A model generated the notes under the pieces. It searched no databases and was not told where the DNA came from. It saw nothing but the letters and a program-made list of their open reading frames with translations. Both the position numbers and the translations under genes were made by a program. From positions 87,583-151,582 of the forward strand of contig CAJTMV010000006.1 in the NCBI GenBank assembly GCA_910577225.1: a DNA stretch of 64,000 nt, given 5' to 3'. Every line of letters begins with the position of its first letter. Position 1 is the stretch's first letter. This DNA comes from an uncultured Eubacterium sp. Lineage in GTDB: Bacteria; Bacillota; Clostridia; Lachnospirales; Lachnospiraceae. Shown one piece after another: positions 50,840 to 59,789 of this stretch.

Positions 50840-53254
50840 CTAATTTTCATATTCTACATTTACATCGACAGATACCAGCTCTCCCGTTTCTTTCGTAATT
50901 CCGTCCACCCGTGAGTCAGAGCCTTTGTACTGACCGCTGTTATACTGCCAGTATCTGATATTTCCGGTTCCGGTATAACCGGTTCCAAGAGATACGTTTC
51001 GGTAACGTGCCACCCACAAATCGATCCCATCCAGTTTTGTCCGGTCCAGATTAGAATTTAAAAAGGTCACATAACTGTATAACACAAATTCATAACCCGC
51101 ATCTTCCACAATCTTTTTAAAAGCATGAATCATCTGATGCAGCGTTTCCTTTTTCATCGTTTTCACTTTGTGTACCGCATCTTCCATATCGAAAGCAATC
51201 GGATAATCCAGCTTTCTTCCGTTAAGTATTTCCAGTACAACGCGCGCTTCTTCCTCTGCTTCCTGCACAGTCTTTGCACGACTGTAACAGTATACGCCCA
51301 TCGGCATTCCTACCGAAAACGCGTTCTGATATTTGGTTTCAAATGTATAATCGGCCAGATTATGGTTGCTGATGCGCAAAAAAGCAAACTCTACGCCAGA
51401 GTTTTTTACGCGAACCCAGTCAATATCTTCCTGCCAGCGGGATACGTCGATCCCGTTTTTGCTGCCGGGCGTTACGGAAACGGTTGCCGATGCGCTCTGC
51501 CCTCCTGCAGAGGCTGTCACAGTGACTGTCCCATAAGCGATTCCGGTTACGTTTCCTTCCTCGTCCACCTGCGCAATATCTGTATTTTCAGACGTCCATT
51601 CTACTTCCGTTTCCGGAAATACAGACGCTTTTAGCGGTTTTGTCGCTCCCACACACAGCTTGAGCGTCCGCGTATTCAGAGAAACGCCGCCCGCCCGATA
51701 ACTGACCGCGTGACATTTCATACCTTCACCTGCAGCTCCCACTGCAGATACCCGATAGTAACAGGTCCGTCCATCCAAAATCCCGGTATCCGTATACGTC
51801 GTCTCCGTAAGGCCTTTTGCAATGCAGACAAACTCTTTATCCGCCGTATAAGCCCGATAGAGATTGTAGCCAGACGCTCCTATGGACAGATTCCAGCTGA
51901 TCTGAAACGTATCTTCCGCCGTCTGACCGATCGTAAGTCCGATCGGCGCCGCCGGCGCCACGCTTCCTTCCATGGAAACGCACGGCGCGCTGAGTCCTTT
52001 ATATGTACCGTTCACATAAATCGCTTTGATCCGATAATAATAGGTTCCTCCCGGAATAACAGAGCGATCTTCATACCCGACAAACGTCCCGCTGTTTAAA
52101 TCTTTGATCTTTGCAAACGCTTTGTCCGGATACATACTCCGGTAAATCCGGTATCCTGCCGCGTTCTGGGACTTTTCCCATACAAGAGAGATACTCCGGT
52201 TGCCTGTATTCGTATTGACCGCCGTCAGCTTCGGCGCTTCTGCCTGTGTCATTGCCTGCACAGCCGGCGACTGATCGCCCGTCGTGATCGATCGATCCGC
52301 TTTTTGCTGCCAGGTGCAGATTTTATAAAAAAACTTCTTGCCCGGTACGATTTTGGTGTCGGTATAACTTACAATCGTATTTTTCGTAATCGTTTTAATT
52401 TTACGAAAAGTTCCGTTCTCTTTCACGCTCCGCCAGATATAATATCCCGACGCTGCCGGATCCGCCTGCCAGGTCAGTTTTACCGAACTGGCGTTTACCG
52501 CCTCGCAGCTTTCAAACTGCATAGCCGCAGATGCCGGCGCCGCTTCTGCCTGCTCAGAAAATTGTGCCGCGGCGATATTTCCATTGACATCCCGAATGGC
52601 ACGTACCTGGTAAAAATATTTTACGCCAGACGTAACCGTCTCATCTGTATAAGACGTTTCCGCTGTCACTGCCAGCAGTTCAAACTCTTCCTGCCCGGCG
52701 CTTTTTCGATACAGCTCGTAATTCATTGCTCCGGCGACTTTTTTCCATTCCAGAGAGACGGTCTGCTTCTTCGGCATCTTAACACTTGTGAATTTTGTCT
52801 TTTTTAAACAAGGCTGCGCCTCCACAGTCGCATATTTTCCCGCTTTGCCGGCAGCATCCAGCGCACAGACACGAAACTGATAGGTTACCCCGGTCACAAG
52901 TCCCTTACACTGAAACGACGAGGCGTCAGCCATCGTCATTCCCGCTACCGTAAAATCTCCGTCTTTCTGTCCATATTCGACCTGATATCCTGTCGCTCCC
53001 TGGACCGCGCTCCAGCCAAGCGTCACCGATTGATAGGTCGTCTTTTCCTGCACAAGTGTTTCCGGCGCCGGCAATATCCCGCTGTCCTTTGCACGCATGT
53101 GTAAAGACGGCTCTTCCTTCTCAGGCGCAATTTCCTGCTGCGGCTCTTTGGTCTGCTGCATCGTTGCCGCAGCTGATATCTGACGCGTGCCGGCTGCAGA
53201 TATACAGAAAAAAATTACAGTTGCCGCAAACAGGTTCTTTACTTTATATGACAT
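50840..53254 (-). CDS. Secreted multi-Fn3 protein with Big2 and GH25 muramidase domains
   Basis: An 804-residue surface enzyme: signal peptide ~1-28, five Fn3 domains (~55-520, each with a YQFRV/YFYQVR-type strand), one Big2 Ig-like domain (~525-600, VSLNTRTLKLCVGATKPLKA) and a GH25 lysozyme-like C-terminus (~605-804) with GIDVSRWQEDIDW and the acid pair in PIAFDMEDAV. GH25 enzymes cut the glycan strand of peptidoglycan. No anchor signal is visible, so the repeats may bind the wall. Starts 15 bases before a Cys-rich mini-protein gene ends upstream. Confidence 0.9.
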   Translation of the reverse strand: MSYKVKNLFAATVIFFCISAAGTRQISAAATMQQTKEPQQEIAPEKEEPSLHMRAKDSGILPAPETLVQEKTTYQSVTLGWSAVQGATGYQVEYGQKDGDFTVAGMTMADASSFQCKGLVTGVTYQFRVCALDAAGKAGKYATVEAQPCLKKTKFTSVKMPKKQTVSLEWKKVAGAMNYELYRKSAGQEEFELLAVTAETSYTDETVTSGVKYFYQVRAIRDVNGNIAAAQFSEQAEAAPASAAMQFESCEAVNASSVKLTWQADPAASGYYIWRSVKENGTFRKIKTITKNTIVSYTDTKIVPGKKFFYKICTWQQKADRSITTGDQSPAVQAMTQAEAPKLTAVNTNTGNRSISLVWEKSQNAAGYRIYRSMYPDKAFAKIKDLNSGTFVGYEDRSVIPGGTYYYRIKAIYVNGTYKGLSAPCVSMEGSVAPAAPIGLTIGQTAEDTFQISWNLSIGASGYNLYRAYTADKEFVCIAKGLTETTYTDTGILDGRTCYYRVSAVGAAGEGMKCHAVSYRAGGVSLNTRTLKLCVGATKPLKASVFPETEVEWTSENTDIAQVDEEGNVTGIAYGTVTVTASAGGQSASATVSVTPGSKNGIDVSRWQEDIDWVRVKNSGVEFAFLRISNHNLADYTFETKYQNAFSVGMPMGVYCYSRAKTVQEAEEEARVVLEILNGRKLDYPIAFDMEDAVHKVKTMKKETLHQMIHAFKKIVEDAGYEFVLYSYVTFLNSNLDRTKLDGIDLWVARYRNVSLGTGYTGTGNIRYWQYNSGQYKGSDSRVDGITKETGELVSVDVNVEYEN

Positions 53255-53269
53255 TTTCTCTCCCCTATC

Positions 53270-53536
53270 TTACTTATATTCGAGCGGACATTCATCGAGC
53301 GGACATCTCTCTACCCGTTTAATATTACAGTCCTGCACACGGCCTTGTCCGCAGTCCACCATACCTTTTAAATAACAAAATCCCTGCCGCTTTTCCTCCT
53401 TTTTTATGCCGCCGTTCTTCAGCTTTTCTTCTTCCAGAGGACAGGACACAGTCCGCTTATTGTTGCAATCCTGAATCCTTCCTGAATCACAATCCACAAG
53501 CCCCTTTAAATAGCAAAATTTATTTTCCATAATCAT
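53270..53536 (-). CDS. Cys-rich mini-protein with internal duplication
   Basis: An 88-residue protein built of two similar ~32-residue units: FCYLKGLVDCDSGRIQDC... and FCYLKGMVDCGQGRVQDC..., each with Cys at FCYLKG, VDC, QDC and a final SCPL/RCPL, joined by a charged linker (KLKNGGIKKEEKRQG). The 4+4 Cys pattern suggests two metal-binding or disulfide knots. No signal peptide, so a cytoplasmic zinc or Fe-S role is more likely. An AGAGG site precedes ATG 53536. I do not recognise the family. Confidence 0.75.
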   Translation of the reverse strand: MIMENKFCYLKGLVDCDSGRIQDCNNKRTVSCPLEEEKLKNGGIKKEEKRQGFCYLKGMVDCGQGRVQDCNIKRVERCPLDECPLEYK

Positions 53537-53558
53537 TCGTACCTCTTTGTCATCGATG

Positions 53559-54437
53559 TCATGTATTACCTGCCTGTTTGTCCATTTTTCGAATCAGAGC
53601 CAGTCCATACGCTCCGTATCCAAGATGCGTCGCAATGCTAAGAGGAATGGATGCCATACTGCAGGACACCTGAAAATAATCCTCAAAGCTGTCTTTTAAT
53701 TTTTTTGCATCTGCCGCTGTCATACTCGCTGCCGCGGCAAGATAAAACTCTTCGATACCGCCTGCATGAAAGCGCTCTGTAATATCGCGCTCTGCCGCCT
53801 GCATCATTTTTTTTCGCACTGCTTTATCTCCGCGTACTTTTTCTGCCAGTTCGATCTTTTCTCCCTGAAGATATAACAGCGGCTTAATATTCAGTACATT
53901 TCCAATCATTGCAGAGCTGGCGGAAATACGTCCGCCCTGTTTTAAGTATTTCAAAGTATCGACCGTCAGATAAATCATGCACTCGTTTTTTACAAACTGC
54001 AGCCTGGCTGCAATTTCTAACGCGCCAAGTCCCTGCTGCGCCATTTTACGCGCTTCCATTACCGCGTATTTTTGCGTTACAGAAATACGCCCAAGATCAG
54101 CGACGACAACTTTTCCATGATACTGCCGCGACAAAGCCATTGCCGTATCACAGGAACCGCTGAGTCCGCCTGACATTGGTATATAGATCAGCTCTTCATA
54201 TTTTTTGAGCGCCTCCTCCCAAAGTCCTGTGACGTCGGAAGGATTGGGCTGCGACGTATAGATTACGCTGCCGTTTTTTTGTTTTCTGAAAAAATCTTCA
54301 TGTGTAATTGTCTGACCTTCCAAATAAAGCTCATCATCTACATAAAATGGCATCGGCAATACATAGACGCCATATTTTTTTGCTTTTTCCTGAGAAATCC
54401 CCGAATTGCTGTCCGTTACAACCGCTGTTTTTTCCAT
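53559..54437 (-). CDS. DegV family fatty-acid-binding protein
   Basis: A 292-residue DegV protein: VTDSNSGISQEKAKKYGVYV, YTSQPNPSDV and PMSGGLSGSCDTA (Ser and Thr that hold the acyl carboxylate), then GGRISASSAMIGNVLNIKPL. DegV/FakB proteins bind fatty acids for phosphorylation by FakA; no fakA is nearby. Starts close to the Cys-rich gene's operon. Confidence 0.93.
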   Translation of the reverse strand: MEKTAVVTDSNSGISQEKAKKYGVYVLPMPFYVDDELYLEGQTITHEDFFRKQKNGSVIYTSQPNPSDVTGLWEEALKKYEELIYIPMSGGLSGSCDTAMALSRQYHGKVVVADLGRISVTQKYAVMEARKMAQQGLGALEIAARLQFVKNECMIYLTVDTLKYLKQGGRISASSAMIGNVLNIKPLLYLQGEKIELAEKVRGDKAVRKKMMQAAERDITERFHAGGIEEFYLAAAASMTAADAKKLKDSFEDYFQVSCSMASIPLSIATHLGYGAYGLALIRKMDKQAGNT

Positions 54438-54684
54438 GCAGATACCTACTCCTTTTCCTTATCCAAATCTGTTACGTCTATTATTACAAATTTTACTTCA
54501 TACCGCAAGCAGTTTTGGGAATTATCTCCTAAAAAAATTTTACTAATACAACCAGTTTCTTTCTCATCTGGTTATAACTGGCTGATGTTTCTGCGTAATT
54601 TTGCCGGTATTGACATAATTTTCGCATTGTGAGAAAATATATGGACAAATAAAAATAAAGAAAGGAGACTCTGAAAAGCAAACA

Positions 54685-56322
54685 ATGAAACATACTCTGA
54701 AAATACCCATCAGGATCCTGATTCTGACCGCCTTTTCTTTCGTGTTATCCGCAGTACATTCAGTACCGGCGATCACTGTGCTGGCAGATGCGGCGGACAC
54801 TGACGCGCAGGAAAGTTTTTCCAGTTTCTGGAAGAATGCTTCTGATCACAACGAACCGGTTTCAGACGAGCCTGACGACGATGACTCTGATGCCGATGAC
54901 TCAGAAAACAACGACTTTGATAACGACGGCTCTGACGACAACAACTCTGAGAATGACGACGCAGACAGCGATTTTTCTGACCAGGACGATCCGGACGCAG
55001 ACTGGGGCAGCTTCGACCAGGATGATTCCGACTGGAATGATTCTGAGGACGAAGATACGGACAGCGACACTCCAAATCACGGAACCTCTGAAAACGACCC
55101 TCCTTCTTCCGGCGACGATACTCCGGTTTCGACAGAACCGTCTGACCCAGATGAAAAAAACGACCCGCAAAAGCCGGATGCAGTCCCAACATCTGTCGCC
55201 GCTTCGGTCCGGCCGCTCAAAAGTTCACAGACGGCGCTCATACGCTGGAAACCTGTCGCCGGAGCTTATGCATACAAAGTACAGCGCAGTAAAAACAAAG
55301 ATGGAAAATATACAAATATCGCATCTTTGGGAGAGGACGGATCCACTTATACTGACAATTCCGTCAAACGAGGGTTCAGCTATTTTTATCGGATTGCCGC
55401 AAAGCTGAAAAGCGGCGGCGCCTGTTACAGTAAAGTCCTTTCTTTTACCCGGCCGCTTTCTGCTGTCAATGATGTGAGACTTGTCAGGTACTCGACCTCG
55501 TCTGTGAAAGTCTTCTGGGAAAAAAGTCGTGAGAAACAGGCGGAATACTACAAAGTATACTATGCCAAAGGCAGCTCCGATCAGTATAAACTTGCCGGAA
55601 CAACCAAAAATACCTGGTATCGCGTAAAATCGCTGAAAAACAACCAGGATTATAATTTTCGGGTCAGGGCGTGCGCGACTTCCAAAACCTCGCCTCTGGA
55701 CAGCGATTTATCAAAGACCGTATCGATACGAACAAAACCATATCAGCGGACGACCATATTTGCCGGAGACTCTCTGACCGTAGGATTTCGTACCTACAAC
55801 GTATTAAATGAGATAGCGATCGGCGGAAACAAAAGAGTGGTGGCCGCAGTCGGGCTCAACACCACGACGTTCCGCACCAGACGGGTATTTGACGGAAAAT
55901 CCGGTCTGGAAAGTATCGTTTCTTCCAAACCTTACCGGGTGTATCTGATGCTTGGCGATAACGATATCCACTACCGGCGCAAAGAAGATGTGCTGGCTGC
56001 TTATGAGGCCATCTTAAAGGGTATCCGCACCGGATCTCCGGAAACGGATATCGTCGTACTGGCTGCGACTCCGGTGACGAGCGCTCAGGTCGCAAAGCGA
56101 AAAGGATTTGCGCAGATACCTGCTTATAATCAGGGTCTGAAAGCGCTTGCCGAACGCACAGGCGCAAAATATTATGACTGTACCGCCTTCTTAAAGGATT
56201 CAAACGGTTGTCTGAAAAGCGCTTATGACGCGGGAGACGGCATACACTGGAAGGCCGCCGCTTATCATGAATATGCCGGATTTCTGGAAGCGTATGACAA
56301 ATCGCTGGATGAAAACAGCTGA
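54685..56322 (+). CDS. Secreted SGNH-hydrolase protein with Asp/Ser-rich linker and Fn3 domains
   Basis: A 545-residue exported protein. Signal peptide ~1-35; very acidic low-complexity region ~58-165 rich in Asp, Ser, Asn and Glu; two Fn3 domains ~170-350; SGNH/GDSL domain ~355-545 with block I TIFAGDSLTVGF, Asn in LMLGDNDIHY and the catalytic Asp-His in DAGDGIHW. Such hydrolases remove or transfer acyl groups on glycans. It heads a plus-strand run with DUF4358, MBOAT and DHHW genes, which fits a surface-polymer acetylation system. The acidic part may bind calcium or keep the domain off the wall. Confidence 0.87.
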   Translation: MKHTLKIPIRILILTAFSFVLSAVHSVPAITVLADAADTDAQESFSSFWKNASDHNEPVSDEPDDDDSDADDSENNDFDNDGSDDNNSENDDADSDFSDQDDPDADWGSFDQDDSDWNDSEDEDTDSDTPNHGTSENDPPSSGDDTPVSTEPSDPDEKNDPQKPDAVPTSVAASVRPLKSSQTALIRWKPVAGAYAYKVQRSKNKDGKYTNIASLGEDGSTYTDNSVKRGFSYFYRIAAKLKSGGACYSKVLSFTRPLSAVNDVRLVRYSTSSVKVFWEKSREKQAEYYKVYYAKGSSDQYKLAGTTKNTWYRVKSLKNNQDYNFRVRACATSKTSPLDSDLSKTVSIRTKPYQRTTIFAGDSLTVGFRTYNVLNEIAIGGNKRVVAAVGLNTTTFRTRRVFDGKSGLESIVSSKPYRVYLMLGDNDIHYRRKEDVLAAYEAILKGIRTGSPETDIVVLAATPVTSAQVAKRKGFAQIPAYNQGLKALAERTGAKYYDCTAFLKDSNGCLKSAYDAGDGIHWKAAAYHEYAGFLEAYDKSLDENS

Positions 56323-56363
56323 CTGACAATTATTCAAAACAAAAATCAAAAAGGAGATCAAAA

Positions 56364-56888
56364 ATGAAACAATCAGTTCGTTCCAACCAAACAGCTAAAA
56401 ATCGGTTCGCGGTAATTTTTACGGCCGCTGTCTTATGTCTTGGAATTATTTTACAGATGTCGCTTCCTGCCGCCGCGGCAGGCACAACCTGCAAATCGCT
56501 TGCCAAAGCGGTTCTGGATGCGTCCGATGGCAGTGAAAAATTATTAAAATATCAGACGACAAGCGCGGATGAATTTGGCGCACTGACCATATCGGAAGCT
56601 GCCAAAGTATCTTCGATCGTTTATCTGTGCGATGAAAAAGAAGTCTACAGCCTCTGCGTTGCCAAAGCATCCAGCAATTCAGACGCTTCCAAACTGTTAA
56701 AAAGCCTGAAATCTTATAAAAAACGCAACAGCGGCAGCGATTATCTCAGCGACTATTCTTCCACCGAACAGAAAGTATTCAAAAACGCTCTCTGCGGCAA
56801 AAAAGGCAAATATGTCTGGTACATTGCCCTGTCTTCGGATAAGTCTGTAAACAAAAAAGGACAGACCGCATTAAAGAAAGCATTATAA
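56364..56888 (+). CDS. Secreted DUF4358-like protein
   Basis: A 174-residue protein with a signal peptide (~1-42, ending LPAAAA) and a single small domain: FGALTISEAAKVSSIVYLCD and SDASKLLKSLKSYKKRNSGS resemble DUF4358, which often neighbours MBOAT/DHHW genes in Lachnospiraceae. An AAGGAG site precedes ATG. Function unknown; probably accessory to polymer acylation. Confidence 0.75.
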   Translation: MKQSVRSNQTAKNRFAVIFTAAVLCLGIILQMSLPAAAAGTTCKSLAKAVLDASDGSEKLLKYQTTSADEFGALTISEAAKVSSIVYLCDEKEVYSLCVAKASSNSDASKLLKSLKSYKKRNSGSDYLSDYSSTEQKVFKNALCGKKGKYVWYIALSSDKSVNKKGQTALKKAL

Positions 56889-56934
56889 AAATCGCATTTG
56901 CCTGACGCATCTGCGTCTATGATCGGGGATAACA

Positions 56935-58362
56935 ATGGTTTTCAGCAGTTTACTATTTTTGTTCCGCTTTCTTCCTTTGGCGCTTGCCGCTTACTATCTG
57001 GCGCCAAAGAAACTGCGGAATCTTATTTTGTTTCTATCGAGTCTTATTTTTTATGCATGGGGCGAACCTGTATATGTGGTCCTGATCCTTTTTTCAACGT
57101 TGTTAGATTATATGACCGGAAGGATTGCCGGTTACTGCCGCGCCACAGGACAGATGAACAAAGCGCGCCTTGCCGTATTTGTCTCAGCATTTACAAATCT
57201 GGCGCTGCTTGCTTTTTTCAAGTACGCAGATTTTTTTGTACAGACGCTCCATTCGGTATGCGCCGTCGATCTGCCTGCGCCTGGCGTGGCGCTTCCGATC
57301 GGTATTTCTTTTTATACGTTTCAGACGATGTCATATACGATCGACGTATACCGGGGCGACGCAAAAGTACAGAAAAATCTGATCACGTTCGGCGCTTATG
57401 TATCTTTGTTTCCGCAATTAATCGCAGGCCCCATCGTTCGCTTCAAATCTGTCTGCGAGCAGCTCGACCACCGGAAAGAATCTGTGGATTCTTTTTTTTA
57501 CGGTATTGTCCGTTTTACCGCGGGACTTGGTAAAAAAGTGCTGATTGCAAACCAGATCGGAGCCGTATGGAGCGAAATTGCGGCCATCCATACAGACCAT
57601 CTGACTGTCCTGACTGCCTGGATCGGTATTGCGGCCTATGCATTGCAGATTTATTTTGATTTTTCCGGCTATTCCGACATGGCGATCGGTCTTGGTTCGA
57701 TGTTTGGTTTTTCGTTTCCGGAAAATTTCGATTATCCTTACGAATCCAAAACCGTGACCGAATTCTGGCGGCGCTGGCATATTTCTCTCGGCGTCTGGTT
57801 TCGGGAGTACGTTTATATTCCGCTTGGGGGCAATCAAAAAGGAACCGGCCGTCAGATGATCAACATTGCCATCGTATGGTTTCTGACCGGTTTATGGCAC
57901 GGCGCATATTGGAATTTCGTACTCTGGGGCGTCTATTACGGCGTTTTGCTTGTTTTGGAAAAATTTTTTCTGCTGCGCATTTTGCAAAAGCTCCCTGCCT
58001 GGTGCGGACATATTTATACCATACTTTGTACGCTGATCGGCATGAGTCTGTTTTCCTATCAGGATATGGCGGACGGCCCCGGCTATCTGCAGGCTCTGTA
58101 TTTTCAGGGAAAGGCCGGATGGTACGATCAGCAGACGCTCTGGCTGGCTGTGTCGAATATCGGATTGTTTTTCATCGCTGCCGTTGGATGTACCTCTCTG
58201 ATGAAACGTCTGACACTTAAAAAATGCCTTCCTGCCAGTACAAAAAAAGGCGCTGCCATAAGAGACGCGGCAGCGATCTGCTACACTGCCGCCATCTTTG
58301 CGGCTTGCCTTGGAATGCTTGTGAACTCTTCGTATAATCCGTTTTTGTATTTCAGATTTTAA
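56935..58362 (+). CDS. MBOAT O-acyltransferase, AlgI/DltB-like
   Basis: A 475-residue polytopic protein: SLIFYAWGEPVYVVLILFST, the MBOAT core FWRRWHISLGVWFREYVYIP and the catalytic His in FLTGLWHGAYWNFVLWG. AlgI-type enzymes pass acyl groups from a cytoplasmic donor through the membrane to an extracellular acceptor, finished by an SGNH-like partner such as the DHHW protein next door. Polymer identity unknown. Confidence 0.93.
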   Translation: MVFSSLLFLFRFLPLALAAYYLAPKKLRNLILFLSSLIFYAWGEPVYVVLILFSTLLDYMTGRIAGYCRATGQMNKARLAVFVSAFTNLALLAFFKYADFFVQTLHSVCAVDLPAPGVALPIGISFYTFQTMSYTIDVYRGDAKVQKNLITFGAYVSLFPQLIAGPIVRFKSVCEQLDHRKESVDSFFYGIVRFTAGLGKKVLIANQIGAVWSEIAAIHTDHLTVLTAWIGIAAYALQIYFDFSGYSDMAIGLGSMFGFSFPENFDYPYESKTVTEFWRRWHISLGVWFREYVYIPLGGNQKGTGRQMINIAIVWFLTGLWHGAYWNFVLWGVYYGVLLVLEKFFLLRILQKLPAWCGHIYTILCTLIGMSLFSYQDMADGPGYLQALYFQGKAGWYDQQTLWLAVSNIGLFFIAAVGCTSLMKRLTLKKCLPASTKKGAAIRDAAAICYTAAIFAACLGMLVNSSYNPFLYFRF

Positions 58363-58458
58363 CGTCCGTCTGCAATACGAAACGACTGTCCTAACGAAGC
58401 GTCAGGCATTATAAATCATAGCACATGTAAATAGAAAGTAAAAACAGGTGACATACAT

Positions 58459-59661
58459 ATGCGTAAAATCAGACTGATCGGTATTTTGCTATTCAGCGCC
58501 ATGCTTGCCGGCTATACCTTTATTTATCATATCGTACCGCAAAAGGAATTTTCCGTATTGGAAAACCGCTCTCTGGAGACCCGGCCAGAATTTCGTCTGT
58601 CAGATCTATTGAACGGCGATTATCAGGAACATTACGAAACTTACCTGAATGATCAGATGTTTCAGCGCGACCGCTGGGTCAGCCTGGCCGTAACGCTGGA
58701 ACGACTGGCTGGAAAAAAAGAAATCAACGGCGTATATATCGGCAAAGACGGCTATCTGCTGGAAAAATATGATGATTCCGATCTGGAAGACGTTCAGATC
58801 GAAGAAAATATCCGTATCCTTTCCTCTTTTCTCAACGACGCGGCTACACGCTATGGGAAAAAACGTACGACTTTTCTGATAATACCGGATAAAGCAGCGG
58901 CTCTGCCTGACAAACTGCCGGCATACGCAAATGCCGGCATCGAGAAAGACAATTCTGTCCTGACGGCCTTAAAAAGCCGTCTCAGTGAACCGGAGATTGT
59001 ACTGGATGCAGGTCCGATACTTCGCGATCACCAGGACGAATATATTTATTATCGAACAGATCACCACTGGACCACCTTGGGAGCCTGGTATGCCTACCGC
59101 GCATGGGCCAGGCATACCGGCCATCCTGCCAAAGCTCTGGAGGATTTCAGCAGAGAAACCATTTTTGACGACTTTTATGGAACTACTTACAACAAAGTGC
59201 ATATCAAAGTGCCTGCAGATGAGGTCGAGCTGTTCCATCACCCGGCGGAAAACGGCGTCGTTATAAACGCCGATGACGGCGATCTGCTTTCAGATTCCTT
59301 TTATTTTCCAAAAGAGGCCGCCGAAGGATTTAACAGATACAATGTCTTCTTTTCCAAAAATACAGCCCGCATTCATATTCAAACCGCCGCGGATACGGAC
59401 AGATGCCTGCTTGTCGTCAAAGATTCCTTTGCAAACTGCTTCCTGCCGTTTCTGGCCGGAGATTACAAAGAAATTCTTATGATCGACTGTCGTTATGGAA
59501 AAGAAAACGTACGGGATATTCTCGCTGCACACGAAGAAATCACGGATGTTCTTGTCATGTACAACAGCAGGAAATTCATGCAGGATACCAATCTTCGGGC
59601 ACTTGACGAAGGCGCCAAAAAAATGGATACCTTTGATGCCGACAGCTTTTTTGACGAATAA
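58459..59661 (+). CDS. DHHW-family SGNH-like protein (AlgX/AlgJ-like)
   Basis: A 400-residue protein with one N-terminal membrane anchor (~5-22) and the family DHHW signature YRTDHHWTTLGAWYAYRAWA, a Ser block in VVKDSFANCF and YNSRKF near the end. It resembles AlgJ/AlgX acetyltransferase-like partners of MBOAT proteins. The AGGTG site precedes ATG 58459; it lies 96 bases after the MBOAT gene. Confidence 0.9.
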   Translation: MRKIRLIGILLFSAMLAGYTFIYHIVPQKEFSVLENRSLETRPEFRLSDLLNGDYQEHYETYLNDQMFQRDRWVSLAVTLERLAGKKEINGVYIGKDGYLLEKYDDSDLEDVQIEENIRILSSFLNDAATRYGKKRTTFLIIPDKAAALPDKLPAYANAGIEKDNSVLTALKSRLSEPEIVLDAGPILRDHQDEYIYYRTDHHWTTLGAWYAYRAWARHTGHPAKALEDFSRETIFDDFYGTTYNKVHIKVPADEVELFHHPAENGVVINADDGDLLSDSFYFPKEAAEGFNRYNVFFSKNTARIHIQTAADTDRCLLVVKDSFANCFLPFLAGDYKEILMIDCRYGKENVRDILAAHEEITDVLVMYNSRKFMQDTNLRALDEGAKKMDTFDADSFFDE

Positions 59662-59789
59662 ACTGCAATTTTATATTCCATTTTGAATGATTTCGTGATA
59701 TACTACTGTGGATTCTGTCTGTTTAGCAATGTATCAGGCGAAAGCGGACAGAAAAAAAACGCCAGAATCTGGCAGAATGGAGTTATCTT

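Noticed and set aside
54773..55192. Minus-strand and +2-frame open stretches over the acidic linker
   Set aside because: Low-complexity Asp/Ser codons leave several frames open; only the frame with signal peptide, Fn3 and SGNH motifs is real.
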